Positions 20,481 through 30,252 of a stretch of DNA of 64,000 bases are shown piece by piece. A program made the position numbers and the translations under genes. The stretch comes from Nitrosomonas mobilis (GTDB lineage: Bacteria; Pseudomonadota; Gammaproteobacteria; Burkholderiales; Nitrosomonadaceae): NCBI RefSeq assembly GCF_900103035.1, contig NZ_FMWO01000020.1:86094-150093 (forward strand), in the 5' to 3' direction. The notes under the pieces are model-generated. The model had not been told where the DNA came from. It searched no databases and was given only the letters and a program-made list of their open reading frames with translations. Positions within the stretch are counted from its first letter, which is position 1, and each line of letters begins with the position of its first letter.

Positions 20481-23400
20481 ATGAGCAGTCAATCACGTGC
20501 CGAATTACTAACACAACTGCTGGCAGAGCGCATTTTGCTGCTGGATGGCGCCATGGGCACGATGATCCAGAGTTACAAGCTGGTCGAAGCCGATTACCGG
20601 GGAGAGCGTTTTGCTGATTTTCCGCACGATCTCAAGGGGAATAACGATCTGCTGTCGCTGACCAGCCCGGACGTGATCCGCGCAATTCATCGCGGTTATC
20701 TTGAGGCTGGCGCGGACATTATCGAGACCAACACTTTCAATTCCAATCCGCCATCGATGGCGGATTACCATATGCAGGATCTGGTATACGAATTGAATGC
20801 CGCCAGCGCGAAACTGGCGGTGGAAGAAGCGCAGGCGATGGCATTGCGTACACCGGACAAGCCACGTTTTGTTGCAGGAATTATTGGGCCGACGACCAAA
20901 ACGGCTTCCATTTCACCGGATGTCAATGACCCCGGTTTTCGTGGAATCAATTTTGATCAACTGGTCGAAAGTTATACTGAATCAGTGCGCGGGCTGGTCG
21001 ATGGTGGCGTCGATATCCTGATGGTGGAGACTATTTTCGATACGCTCAATGCCAAGGCAGCGTTATTCGCAATCGACCAATATTTTGAAACTGCCGGTAT
21101 CCGCTTGCCGATCATGATTTCGGTGACCATTACCGATGCATCCGGCCGAAATCTTTCAGGGCAGACACCGGAGGCCTTCTGGAATTCGGTGCGGCACGCG
21201 CAGCCACTGTCAGTGGGCATCAACTGTGCATTGGGCGCGGAATTGATGCGTCCCTACGTCGAAGAGTTGTCAAGTGTCGCCGAAGTCTATACCAGCACCC
21301 ATCCCAATGCCGGGTTGCCCAATCCATTGTCGGAAACCGGCTACGATGAAACGCCGGAATATACCGCGCGACTGATCCAGGAATTTGCTGAATCTGGATT
21401 CGTGAATATTGTCGGCGGTTGCTGTGGCACGACACCGGCGCATATTGCTGCGATTGCCGAGGCAGTCAAGGGAATCGCGCCACGCCAGCTGCCGGAGATT
21501 CCTAAAAAATTACGCCTGTCCGGGCTCGAGGCACTCAACATTGATGAACATTCGTTGTTCGTCAATGTGGGGGAACGTACCAATGTCACCGGTTCCAAGG
21601 CTTTTGCCCGCTTGATTCTCAATAACAATTATGCTGAGGCGTTGGCTGTTGCGCGCAATCAGGTTGAAAATGGTGCGCAGATCATCGATATTAATATGGA
21701 TGAGGCGATGCTGGATTCGCAGAAGGCGATGGTGACTTTTCTGAACCTGGTCGCTTCCGAGCCTGATATCAGCCGTGTACCAATCATGCTTGACTCCAGC
21801 AAATGGTCGGTGATCGAAGCCGGTCTCAAATGTGTACAAGGCAAAGCGATCATCAACTCCATCAGTCTCAAGGAAGGCGAGGCCGAGTTTTTGCATCACG
21901 CCAAGCTGGCGCGTCGCTATGGTGCGGCGGTGATTGTCATGGCTTTTGATGAAACTGGCCAGGCAGATACCAAACAACGTAAAGTGGAAATTTGCCAGCG
22001 CTGCTACCAGTTTCTGACGGAACAAGTGGATTTCCCACCGGAAGATATTATCTTTGATCCGAATATATTTGCCATTGCCACCGGAATCGAAGAGCACAAC
22101 AATTACGCGGTTGATTTTATCGAGGCAACTAAGGTTATTCGTCAGATCCTGCCTTATGCCAAGGTGAGTGGGGGGGTTTCCAACGTTTCTTTCTCATTTC
22201 GCGGTAACGACCCGATCCGCGAGGCAATTCACACCGCCTTTCTGTATCACGCGGTCAAGGCCGGGATGACCATGGGAATTGTCAATGCAGGCCAATTGGG
22301 CGTGTATTCGGATATTTCACCAGATCTGCTGGAGCATGTTGAAGATGTGCTGCTGAACCGGCGGGACGATGCAACCGAGCGCTTAGTGGAATTTGCTGAA
22401 AACTTTAAAGGTCAAAAGAAAGTACAGGTGGAAGACCTTGCCTGGCGTGACGAGCCAGTGCGACAACGGCTCACGCATGCGCTGGTCAGGGGTATCGACA
22501 CGTATGTGGTCGAGGATACCGAGGTCGTCCGCCAGGAAATCACTGGTTCGGGCGGAAAGCCGATCGAGGTGATAGAAGGCCCGCTGATGGATGGCATGAA
22601 CGTCGTCGGAGACCTGTTTGGCGCAGGCAAAATGTTTTTGCCCCAAGTGGTGAAATCCGCACGCGTGATGAAACAGGCAGTCGCCTATTTGTTGCCCTAT
22701 ATCGAAGCGGAGAAAAAACTCTCCGGTGACAACAAACCCAAAGGTAAGGTCGTTATTGCCACGGTTAAGGGCGATGTGCATGATATTGGCAAAAATATCG
22801 TGACGGTGGTGCTGCAATGCAATAACTTTGAAGTGATTAACATGGGGGTGATGGTGCCGTGCGCACAGATTCTGGAAATGGCGCGCCGTGAAAAGGTGGA
22901 TATGATTGGTTTATCTGGCCTGATTACGCCGTCACTCGAAGAAATGGCGCATGTGGCAAAAGAAATGCAGCGCGAAGGGTTTACCGTTCCGCTATTGATT
23001 GGTGGTGCAACCACGTCACGTATGCATACCGCCGTTAAGGTTGCGCCGCATTACCACGGCGTGACGGTATGGGTGCCGGATGCCAGCCGGGCAGTGGGGG
23101 TTTGCAGCAATCTGATGTCGCACGATTTACGTGACGATTATGTGAAAAAACTGCAGGCCGAGCAGGAAAAAAGCCGGGCGCAGCACAAGAATAAGAAAGG
23201 GCCTTCCAAATTATTGACACTGGAAGCAGCGCGTACTAACGCATTCAAAACCGACTGGAAGAATTACACGCCGCCGGAACCGGGTTTCCTTGGGCTGCGC
23301 ACACTGAATAATTACCCGCTGGAAAAACTGGTGCCCCATATTGACTGGACGCCATTCTTTCAGGCGTGGGAACTGGCGGGGCGTTACCCGGCGATTCTGC

Positions 23401-24194
23401 AAGATGAGGTTGTGGGGGAGGCGGCCAGCAATCTATTTCAGGATGCTCAAGCCATGCTCAAGAAAATTGTTGAACAGAAATGGCTGGGCGCCAATGCAAT
23501 TATCGGCTTGTTTCCAGCCAATGCTGTTAACCAGGATGATATCGAGATTTACGCCGACCGTAGCCGCAGCAACGTATTGATGACTTATCATACCCTGCGG
23601 CAACAAACCGAGAAGCCCGGCGGGCGTCCCAATCTGGCGCTGGCGGATTTTATCGCGCCGCGTGAGAGTGGCATTGCTGACGCAATCGGCATGTTTGCCG
23701 TCAGCGCGGGTTTTGGTATTGATGAGCGCGTGCAGGCGTTTGAAGCAGCCAATGATGATTACAACGCCATCATTCTCAAGGCGCTGGCAGATCGTCTGGC
23801 GGAAGCCTTTGCCGAGCATATGCATGCGCGGGTACGGCGCGAATTCTGGGGCTATGCCGGGGATGAGGCGCTGGACAACCAGCAATTGATCGATGAGCAG
23901 TACCGTGGCATTCGTCCGGCGCCAGGCTATCCGGCTTGTCCTGATCATACCGAAAAAGGTCCTTTGTTTGCTCTGTTGGAAGCCACGAAACGTACCGGCA
24001 TCATTGTGACGGAATCGTTTGCGATGGTGCCAACCGCTGCGGTATCCGGCTTTTATTTTTCTCACCCCGAATCAACTTATTTTGCTGTGGGTAAAATCGG
24101 CAAGGATCAGGTGGAAGATTATGCTAAACGCAAAGGCTGGACACTGGAAGAAGCCGAGCGTTGGTTGGCTCCCGCCTTGGCGTATGAACCCTGA
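20481..24194 (+). CDS. metH: Cobalamin-dependent methionine synthase
   Basis: MetH transfers the methyl group of methyltetrahydrofolate to homocysteine through cob(I)alamin. All four modules are present in 1237 residues. The homocysteine domain (1-330) has zinc-ligand cysteines in INCALG and GGCCGTTP. The pterin-binding domain (about 355-620) follows. The B12 domain (about 650-900) has DVHDIGKN with the cobalt-ligand histidine. The C-terminal activation domain (about 925-1237) ends with [17 protein letters not shown]. The short 80 bp leader leaves no room for a cobalamin riboswitch, so B12 control through one is unlikely. Confidence 0.97.
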   Translation: MSSQSRAELLTQLLAERILLLDGAMGTMIQSYKLVEADYRGERFADFPHDLKGNNDLLSLTSPDVIRAIHRGYLEAGADIIETNTFNSNPPSMADYHMQDLVYELNAASAKLAVEEAQAMALRTPDKPRFVAGIIGPTTKTASISPDVNDPGFRGINFDQLVESYTESVRGLVDGGVDILMVETIFDTLNAKAALFAIDQYFETAGIRLPIMISVTITDASGRNLSGQTPEAFWNSVRHAQPLSVGINCALGAELMRPYVEELSSVAEVYTSTHPNAGLPNPLSETGYDETPEYTARLIQEFAESGFVNIVGGCCGTTPAHIAAIAEAVKGIAPRQLPEIPKKLRLSGLEALNIDEHSLFVNVGERTNVTGSKAFARLILNNNYAEALAVARNQVENGAQIIDINMDEAMLDSQKAMVTFLNLVASEPDISRVPIMLDSSKWSVIEAGLKCVQGKAIINSISLKEGEAEFLHHAKLARRYGAAVIVMAFDETGQADTKQRKVEICQRCYQFLTEQVDFPPEDIIFDPNIFAIATGIEEHNNYAVDFIEATKVIRQILPYAKVSGGVSNVSFSFRGNDPIREAIHTAFLYHAVKAGMTMGIVNAGQLGVYSDISPDLLEHVEDVLLNRRDDATERLVEFAENFKGQKKVQVEDLAWRDEPVRQRLTHALVRGIDTYVVEDTEVVRQEITGSGGKPIEVIEGPLMDGMNVVGDLFGAGKMFLPQVVKSARVMKQAVAYLLPYIEAEKKLSGDNKPKGKVVIATVKGDVHDIGKNIVTVVLQCNNFEVINMGVMVPCAQILEMARREKVDMIGLSGLITPSLEEMAHVAKEMQREGFTVPLLIGGATTSRMHTAVKVAPHYHGVTVWVPDASRAVGVCSNLMSHDLRDDYVKKLQAEQEKSRAQHKNKKGPSKLLTLEAARTNAFKTDWKNYTPPEPGFLGLRTLNNYPLEKLVPHIDWTPFFQAWELAGRYPAILQDEVVGEAASNLFQDAQAMLKKIVEQKWLGANAIIGLFPANAVNQDDIEIYADRSRSNVLMTYHTLRQQTEKPGGRPNLALADFIAPRESGIADAIGMFAVSAGFGIDERVQAFEAANDDYNAIILKALADRLAEAFAEHMHARVRREFWGYAGDEALDNQQLIDEQYRGIRPAPGYPACPDHTEKGPLFALLEATKRTGIIVTESFAMVPTAAVSGFYFSHPESTYFAVGKIGKDQVEDYAKRKGWTLEEAERWLAPALAYEP

Positions 24195-24245
24195 AATCTC
24201 TCCAGGGCGCTTCTCGCTGAAGTTTATAAAATCAAGGGCCGGATT

Positions 24246-26030
24246 TTGTCACCTGAATTATTGAATCCACTGCAGGTGGGACTGGTTATCCTGCTGCTGT
24301 TGATTACTTTTTTGCGCGAGTGGACCAAGCCTGATATAGCCGTCATTGTCGCGGTATCGATATTGCTGGTGCTGGGGCAGCTGGATAGTAAACAGATCTT
24401 GAGTGTGTTCAGTAACAGCGCACCGATTACCATTTCCGCCCTGTTCATCATCAGCGCCGCGTTGGAAAAAACCGGATGTGTTGCGAGACTGGCGCAATGG
24501 ATTGGTACGGCCGCCGGGCAAAGCGAGCGCAAGCTGCTGGCCATCATCATGGTTGCGGCGGTGTTAATCTCTCCATTCATCAACAATACACCAGTGGTGA
24601 TGGTCATGATGCCCGCTGTCATTACCATGGCTATCCGGCTGCAGGCTTCTCCTTCGCGTTTCCTGATTCCGCTGTCGTACGCCACGATCATGGGCGGCAT
24701 GATGACCATGGTGGGGACATCCACCAATATTCTGGTGGATGGTGTGGCGCGCGACATGGGATTGGCTGCATTCGGTATTTTTGAAATCACGATGCCAGCA
24801 GTCATACTGGGTCTGGCCGGCTGTCTGCTCATCTACTTTCTGGCGCCCAGAGTATTGCCGGTTCGTGAAACACTGGCGCAGCAGTTTGTTGGCGCGAGTG
24901 ATCGTGCATTTATGACTGAATTATTCGTTCCAGAAAATTCGCGGCTTGCGGGTAAAACGCTGGCCGAAGCGAAGCTGAATCAGAGCGGGGTGTCTGTCCT
25001 CAAAATATTTCGGGGAGACGGCATCATTTCCGATATTTCCGGGGGTACTCGTCTGGAGGTCGGTGATCGGCTGGTGGTACACAGCAAGGGCAGTGCGATG
25101 ATGAATCTGTATTCTTCTGATCTGGTTGGCCTGCATGATAATGCAGGGCACGATCTGGAAACCTTGCGCCGTAAGGGCGCGATCGTGATCGAAGCGATTG
25201 TCGGTTCCGGTTCACGCTATGTGCAGCGTCCGATTCGTGATCTGGATTTGCTGGCGCGCTATGATATTCATCTGATCGCCGTGCATCGCAAAGATGCCAG
25301 TATCGGCGACATCATGGACGATTTCCAGTTGCAATTCGGCGATGTACTGCTGGTGGAAGGCACGGCCGCACAAATTAAACGTTTCTGTGAAAACGGTGAG
25401 CTGTTTGCGTTGACCGATGGCAGGACTGCTGCACCGCGCCAGCACAAGGCGCCCATTGCACTGGCGACGATTACGGGGGTGATGTTGCTGTCGGCTTTCC
25501 AGGTCATGCCGATCGAAGCACTGGCGATTATCGGTGTGGCGGTAGTCCTGGCGACAGGTTGTGTTCGCTCGGATGAGGCCTATAAAGCGATTGAATGGCC
25601 ATTGATCGTGCTTATCTTTGGCATGCTCGCTATCAGTATCGCCATGCGTGAATCCGGTCTGGCGGACATGATGGCGCGCAGTCTGCTGCACTTCGGTGAA
25701 GGATTAAACCCATGGTGGATGCTGTTGATTGTGATCCTGCTGACCTCTATATTGACCGAAATGCTGAGCAATAATGCCGTAGCCGTACTGATGACACCAG
25801 TTGTCATTGGTCTCGCGCAACACATGGGCGTGGATTCGCGCCCATTTGTCGTTGGTGTGATGTTCGCCGCCAGCATGAGCTTTGCCACGCCGATCGGCTA
25901 TCAGACCAATACACTGGTCTACAGCGCGGGCAATTACAAGTTCAGCGACTTTGCCCGGCTGGGGGTGCCGCTCAACCTGCTGCTTGGTATCGGCGCTGCA
26001 CTGCTGATACCGCTTTTCTGGCCGCTTTGA
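24246..26030 (+). CDS. SLC13/DASS-type transporter with two RCK_C (TrkA-C) domains
   Basis: This 594-residue inner-membrane transporter is of the divalent-anion:sodium symporter group. Hydrophobic helices at both ends flank a soluble middle of about 170 residues containing two TrkA-C (RCK_C) domains, the first starting ELFVPENSRLAGKTLAEA. The helix motifs SPFINNTPVVMVMMP and MLSNNAVAVLM are the paired SNT-like substrate loops. Family members carry sulfate, phosphate or dicarboxylates; the substrate here cannot be told. The only in-frame start upstream of the first helix is TTG at 24246. It is 51 bp after metH and may be co-transcribed. Confidence 0.85.
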   Translation: MSPELLNPLQVGLVILLLLITFLREWTKPDIAVIVAVSILLVLGQLDSKQILSVFSNSAPITISALFIISAALEKTGCVARLAQWIGTAAGQSERKLLAIIMVAAVLISPFINNTPVVMVMMPAVITMAIRLQASPSRFLIPLSYATIMGGMMTMVGTSTNILVDGVARDMGLAAFGIFEITMPAVILGLAGCLLIYFLAPRVLPVRETLAQQFVGASDRAFMTELFVPENSRLAGKTLAEAKLNQSGVSVLKIFRGDGIISDISGGTRLEVGDRLVVHSKGSAMMNLYSSDLVGLHDNAGHDLETLRRKGAIVIEAIVGSGSRYVQRPIRDLDLLARYDIHLIAVHRKDASIGDIMDDFQLQFGDVLLVEGTAAQIKRFCENGELFALTDGRTAAPRQHKAPIALATITGVMLLSAFQVMPIEALAIIGVAVVLATGCVRSDEAYKAIEWPLIVLIFGMLAISIAMRESGLADMMARSLLHFGEGLNPWWMLLIVILLTSILTEMLSNNAVAVLMTPVVIGLAQHMGVDSRPFVVGVMFAASMSFATPIGYQTNTLVYSAGNYKFSDFARLGVPLNLLLGIGAALLIPLFWPL

Positions 26031-26176
26031 CCCGCTGCCTGATTGTGTGGCTGCTGGCTATCCCTCTGTAGAAAACGTAACAAGATTAATTCAGCTGCTG
26101 CAAAAGATCATGCCGATCAGTACCGCCTTACGCAAACGTACGGGCACCCCGTATCACTTCTGATGTACAGAACCCC

Positions 26177-26236
26177 ATGAAACTCAAACTCACCCTCGCT
26201 CACCTCGAATCTCTACTGCTGCGCGCCTGTGACGAC
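26177..26236 (+). pseudogene. Remnant of hsdM (type I restriction methylase), N-terminus only
   Basis: The 20 codons from ATG 26177 read MKLKLTLAHLESLLLRACDD, resembling the conserved N-terminus of HsdM proteins (a helix preceding LRGKMDASEYKEYIFG). That following motif is missing: the sequence passes directly into unrelated SIR2-like sequence in another frame. I interpret it as the left stump of a deleted hsdM. The match is short, so the call is moderate. The presence of an hsdR N-terminus and RloAB to the right supports it. Confidence 0.5.
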
Positions 26237-26238
26237 CA

Positions 26239-26747
26239 TGCCCCTATCTGCTTCGAAGCACAAGCGACGAAGATGTCGACAAGTTCAAGCTTTGCGAAGG
26301 TGCAGAAGCCTCCTGGCTAACCCAGAGCCAAACTTTCAGCATCAAGGAATTGCGCAGCCGTGTCGAGCCTTGGCTGACCGCCTTATTCCAATCGGAGCAT
26401 CTTTCGCTGCTTGCAGGCTCGGGGTTGACCCATGCCGTGCACCATTTGGCGACCAAGCTAGTGGATGGGATGGGCGAGGCAACCCTGACTAGCTATAAGG
26501 ACGAGATCGAAAAAGCTGCGAAAGAGGCCTCCCAAAAAGCAGGGCGAAAAGCAGGTAATCTGGAAGACTAGTTTCGCGCTGCCAACGAATTGCTATGTGG
26601 GTTGGAGATACTGGGCAAGTCACCAGAAAAGCCGAAACGCTGCGCACCGAGCTGACCAGCACGCTGCAAACTTTCTCCAAATCCATCCTCGAAAGCGAAG
26701 CCGGCATTGCCACGGCCGTTGAAGACAAGCGCGAGCAAGCTGTTTAA
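26239..26747 (+). pseudogene. Broken SIR2-domain defence gene
   Basis: The frame beginning near 26239 reads SFSIKELRSRVEPWLTALF-like sequence, followed by LSLLAGSGLTHAV, the nucleotide-binding start of SIR2 domains of defence proteins. It is interrupted by an in-frame TAG at 26569 (GNLED-stop-FRAANELLCG). A frameshift near 26625 follows, after which ETLRTELTSTLQTFSKSIL and ESEAGIATAVEDKREQAV continue in another frame to the TAA at 26745. The rest of the SIR2 domain is absent. The architecture suggests a former SIR2-HerA-type anti-phage gene; that specific family is inferred from memory of sequence style. Confidence 0.6.
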
Positions 26748-26772
26748 TGGGCAGTTATCTGAAAAGCGATAA

Positions 26773-27094
26773 GCGCATCAGCGATTGCGGGCGCTGGATA
26801 CCATCTGGTCTAACGATGCCAAACGCGACAAGATAGCGCTCTATCTGAAAACTGAAGCCAAAGCCTATTTGCCTGCACTGGAACGTGCCTCTCGACTGAT
26901 TGATGGTTTTGAATCGCTCCTCGGGCTGGAGTTGTTATCTACCGTGAATTGGCTGCTGGCACATGACCGGGCTGCCGCCGATCCCCAGGTATTGCTGGAG
27001 GGGTACCAACCATTGGTCGGAGGGTGAGGCTGCGGCTGCGGCCCGGCGCAAGGTCAAACTGTTTAACTTGCCCAAGCTGGAACTAAACAACTAG
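26773..27094 (+). pseudogene. C-terminal fragment possibly of a macro-domain (DarG-like) antitoxin
   Basis: One frame gives ALDTIWSNDAKRDKIALYLK followed by FESLLGLELLSTVNWLLAHD. After a frameshift near 27000 the coding continues as HWSEGEAAAAARRKVKLFN to a TAG at 27092. The pattern Gly-Phe-Glu-Ser..Gly-Leu-Glu-Leu-Leu-Ser-Thr-Val-x-Trp resembles the C-terminal region after macro domains in DarG-type antitoxins. The macro domain itself is missing. The identification is tentative; that it is a broken gene tail is well supported by the clean reading on both sides of the frameshift. Confidence 0.35.
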
Positions 27095-27334
27095 CCTTGA
27101 ATCATCTGCAATAAGTTCCCTTGCACGCGGTCGGTTGACGAGCTCGGGAGGCCGTTTTTGGGCGAATATACCGAAGTCAATAGCTCTAGTTGCAATAGTC
27201 GCAGTTCTGCCATAGAACCAGCAACTACTTTTTTGACATTTTTTACCAAAATTAAGCATATAAATAGCTTTTAATTTGTTTTAATGCTAAATATTGACTA
27301 ATATTGTCATTTTTTAGCGTAAAAGGTGAATTCA

Positions 27335-28606
27335 ATGCTCATTGAAATGAGTGTGGCCAATTTTCGATCGTTCCGCGAGACGCAAACCTTTACTCTGGTA
27401 AAAGGCAAGGGGGACGAGATGGTGGCTACTAATACCTTTAATGCGGCTGCGGCCAACAACATCGCGTTGCTGCGTTCGGCAGCCATCTACGGTCCCAATG
27501 CTAGCGGCAAGTCCAATCTGTTGCTGGCGCTGCAAACCATGAAACAGGTTGTAGTAGAATCGGCCATCAATCTGCATCGGGGCGATAAGCTGCCCGTGAC
27601 CCCGTTTCGGCTGAGCCCGGATACGCGCCAGCACCCCAGCGAGTTTGAAGCTACCTTCCTGGTTAACGGTGTGCGCTACCAGTACGGCTTCGCGGCTACG
27701 GCCGAGCGCATCCATGAGGAATGGTTGTTGGCCTACCCCAAGGGCCGGACGCAACGCTGGTTTAGTCGCGCCTGGGATCCGACGGATCAGCGCTACGACT
27801 GGGAGCTGGGCAATAACCTGACGGGTGAAAAGCAACTTTGGCAAAAATCCACCCGCGATAATGCGTTGTTTTTATCCACGGCGGTGCAGCTCAACAGTGA
27901 GCAGTTGCAACCCATTTTTGACTGGTTTAAAAACACCTTGCGCTTGGTCAATGTAGGCGTTTGGGGGCCAGCGTTCAGCGCATCCCTGTGCGAAAGCAGC
28001 GACAAGGCGAGAATCATGGATTTTTTGCGTGCCGCAGATTTGCATATTGACGATGTTCTGGTCGAGTTAATACCATTTGATGCTGATACGTTACCGACTG
28101 CTATACCGGAGCCTTTGCGGGATATGATTGCCGGTGATATGAAAGACAAAAAGATTTTCGACATTAAAACTGTTCATAAAGATGATGAGGGCAAGCCTGT
28201 TGACTTTGATTTTGTCGACGAATCCGACGGCACCCGAAAACTGTTTTCCTTCGCCGGGCCATGGATTGATTCGCTGACTAAGGGCTATGTGCTGTTTATC
28301 GACGAGTTGCACGATAATCTACATCCGCGCCTGGTACAGTTTTTGGTGCAGTTGTTTCATAACCTGGAAACCAATCCCAACAATGCTCAGCTCGTCTTTA
28401 CCACGCACGAAACATCGATCCTGAATCAGGAGATTTTTCGCCGCGATCAGATCTGGTTCTGCGAAAAAGATAAAAATCAGGCCACGGTGCTCTATCCGTT
28501 AACGGATTTCAGCCCGCGTAAGGGGCGTGAAAATCTGGAAGCAGCCTATCTTTCGGGTCGCTATGGCGCTTTGCCGTTTATTCGGCCGCTCAAGCAGATT
28601 GGTTGA
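27335..28606 (+). CDS. RloA-like AAA/ABC-type ATPase (AbiLi-like)
   Basis: This protein of about 423 residues belongs to the AAA_15/AAA_21 ATPase group. It starts with MSVANFRSF, followed by the Walker A IYGPNASGKSNLLLAL. Late in the protein come YVLFIDELHDNLHPRLVQ (Walker B) and LVFTTHETSIL (switch histidine). ATG 27335 is chosen because AAAAGG lies 8 bp upstream; GTG 27326 in frame is less likely. RloA proteins pair with RloB in type I restriction loci and in AbiL-type abortive infection. Its coding overlaps rloB by 4 bp. No stop or frameshift is seen, unlike its neighbours. Confidence 0.87.
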   Translation: MLIEMSVANFRSFRETQTFTLVKGKGDEMVATNTFNAAAANNIALLRSAAIYGPNASGKSNLLLALQTMKQVVVESAINLHRGDKLPVTPFRLSPDTRQHPSEFEATFLVNGVRYQYGFAATAERIHEEWLLAYPKGRTQRWFSRAWDPTDQRYDWELGNNLTGEKQLWQKSTRDNALFLSTAVQLNSEQLQPIFDWFKNTLRLVNVGVWGPAFSASLCESSDKARIMDFLRAADLHIDDVLVELIPFDADTLPTAIPEPLRDMIAGDMKDKKIFDIKTVHKDDEGKPVDFDFVDESDGTRKLFSFAGPWIDSLTKGYVLFIDELHDNLHPRLVQFLVQLFHNLETNPNNAQLVFTTHETSILNQEIFRRDQIWFCEKDKNQATVLYPLTDFSPRKGRENLEAAYLSGRYGALPFIRPLKQIG

Positions 28607-29277
28607 TGGGTACGGATAACCTGTTTCATAAACGTAAGGCAAAAAGCGCGAAAGGATTGCAGCGACGTATCGCAAGACGTGATCCGTATGCCAAAGTGCT
28701 AATTGTCTGCGAGGGTGAAAAAACCGAACCTCGGTACTTTCAAGATCTGAGAAACCACTATGGCCTGAATACCGCCAATATCGAAGTGTGCGGTGAATGT
28801 GGTTCAGATCCGAACAGTGTGCTGCAATTTGCCACACAACGCTATCGTGAGGAAAAGGACGCCGGCGATGCATTCGACCAGGTTTTCTGTGTGTTCGATA
28901 AGGACATTCATGCCAACTATGATGAAGCACTGAACGCCATAGCCAAGGCGCAACCGCGCAACACTTTTGTCGTCATGAATTCGGTGCCCTGCTTTGAATA
29001 CTGGTTGTTACTGCATTTTATCTATAGCACCCGGCCCTATTTAGCATTGCCGGGCAACAGTGCGGGCAATCAGGTACTCTCTGAGCTTAGAGGCTATTTG
29101 CCTGACTATGAGAAAGGGGCGAACAACATCTTTGCCATGCTGTTGGATCAGCTGGAGTTTGCCAAAAGTAATGCCGAGCGTTCATTAAACGAGGCGCAGG
29201 CTAATGTAACCGATAACCCGACGACGCGAATCCATGAGCTGGTGAATTTTTTGCAGGAGATAAAAATGCCAAGATGA
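28603..29277 (+). CDS. RloB-like protein (AbiLii-like, TOPRIM-type fold)
   Basis: This is the 224-residue RloB-family partner of the ATPase. The N-terminal basic stretch FHKRKAKSAKGLQRR is followed by KVLIVCEGEKTEPRYFQDL, the conserved Glu-Gly-Glu-Lys-Thr-Glu motif. Next come VFCVFDKDIHANY with acidic metal-binding residues and SVPCFEYWLLLHF. These resemble OLD/TOPRIM nuclease-type active sites, so nucleic-acid cleavage is possible but not proven. The ATG overlaps the RloA stop, and its own stop overlaps an ATG that starts the ruined hsdR, a relic of operonic coupling. Confidence 0.87.
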   Translation: MMGTDNLFHKRKAKSAKGLQRRIARRDPYAKVLIVCEGEKTEPRYFQDLRNHYGLNTANIEVCGECGSDPNSVLQFATQRYREEKDAGDAFDQVFCVFDKDIHANYDEALNAIAKAQPRNTFVVMNSVPCFEYWLLLHFIYSTRPYLALPGNSAGNQVLSELRGYLPDYEKGANNIFAMLLDQLEFAKSNAERSLNEAQANVTDNPTTRIHELVNFLQEIKMPR

Positions 29278-29643
29278 ATCAGAACAATACTTGTCAAAGC
29301 AAAACCCATAAAACTGGCGAGGCCGCTTTTGTCTGAATGCACCAAAATCGAGCGACCTTTTCTGCAGCAGCTAAAGTCGCTGGGCTGGGAGATTATCGAT
29401 CAGGGCCAGGATATTTCCTCCGGCTCGGCCAAAAACCAGCGCGCCAGTTTTCGCTAGTGACTGCTGCCGGAAGTGTTCAATTGCGCCGTTGCCGCACTGA
29501 ACCCGGGCGCGAATGGTGGCATCTGGCTCACCAGCAAACAATTGCAGGATTTGCAGGAACAACTGCTGCGTCAACCCAACCAGTACCCTGCTGGAAGCCA
29601 ACGAGGCAGTGCAGAAGCTGTTGTTCAAGGCGCAGGTGGTGTG
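29274..29643 (+). pseudogene. Remnant of hsdR (type I restriction subunit R), N-terminus only
   Basis: The sequence starts with ATG 29274, coupled to the rloB stop, and reads KTHKTGEAAF before a frameshift. It then gives TKIERPFLQQLKSLGWEII and SSGSAKNQRASFR, the conserved HsdR N-terminus, ending in an in-frame TAG at 29456. Further frames give LLPEVFNCAVAALNPG and LLEANEAVQKLLFKAQV, after which similarity ends abruptly. The nuclease and helicase domains are absent. At least one nonsense codon and two frameshifts show that it is dead. Confidence 0.72.
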
Positions 29644-29654
29644 TCATTCCGGGC

Positions 29655-29998
29655 TGGCGGCAGTGCGCTACCAGAAAGCGATTCATCTAGGGCCAGCAGC
29701 GTTTTGCCGGGCGTGTGGCGTTCTATGCACCCAGAGTGGGCGTAAGCGTGGCTGGCATCAAGGTCAAGGAAATGGGCTGCCGCTGGGTTAGTTGCGGCAA
29801 GCGCGGCGTGCTCAATTTTCACTGGAAGTGCATGATGGCTCCGCCACGCATCATCGACTACATCGTGGTGCACGAACTCTGCCATTTCCATCACCGCAAC
29901 CACAGTGATGCGTTCTGGAATGAAGTCGACAAGGTGCTGCCGGATTGGCGCGAACGAAAGGAATGCTCCGTAAACGCGGGGCAAGTCTGGATATCTGA
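29655..29998 (+). pseudogene. Broken DUF45 (YgjP/SprT-like) metallopeptidase gene
   Basis: The readable part includes GRVAFYAPRVGVSVAGIKVK, CRWVSCGKRGVLNFHW and the zinc motif VVHELCHFHHRNHSDAFW, diagnostic of the YgjP-like DUF45 family often found beside hsdR. The N-terminal half is missing at the junction with hsdR sequence. Near the C-terminus, DWRERKE is followed by a one-base deletion; restoring it gives WLRKRGASLDI and a stop at 29996. The active-site His-Glu-x-x-His is intact, but the truncation and frameshift make function unlikely. Confidence 0.68.
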
Positions 29999-30252
29999 AC
30001 GTCAGTTTGAGGATAACACTGCCATGTAGTGGGCGCACTTCTTGGCACACCGCTGATAGCAGATAGCAGTTCGTCGTCGAACTTCTTTCTCAAGATAGGC
30101 TGCGGCGGTAGCTGCTCCGACACTGAGCCCGCTATCTTCGGATAACTTTCCGGCCAGTCTGACGATCAAACCGTTTCCCGGTATATTTGGTTCCTATGAG
30201 AAAGAGCGTTTTTTCTATACACTGCATTAATGCTCATAATGAGAATTACTGA

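Noticed and set aside
27233..27264. A sigma-70 promoter for rloA (TTGACA and TATAAA)
   Set aside because: The spacer is 20 bases, too long for a convincing promoter.
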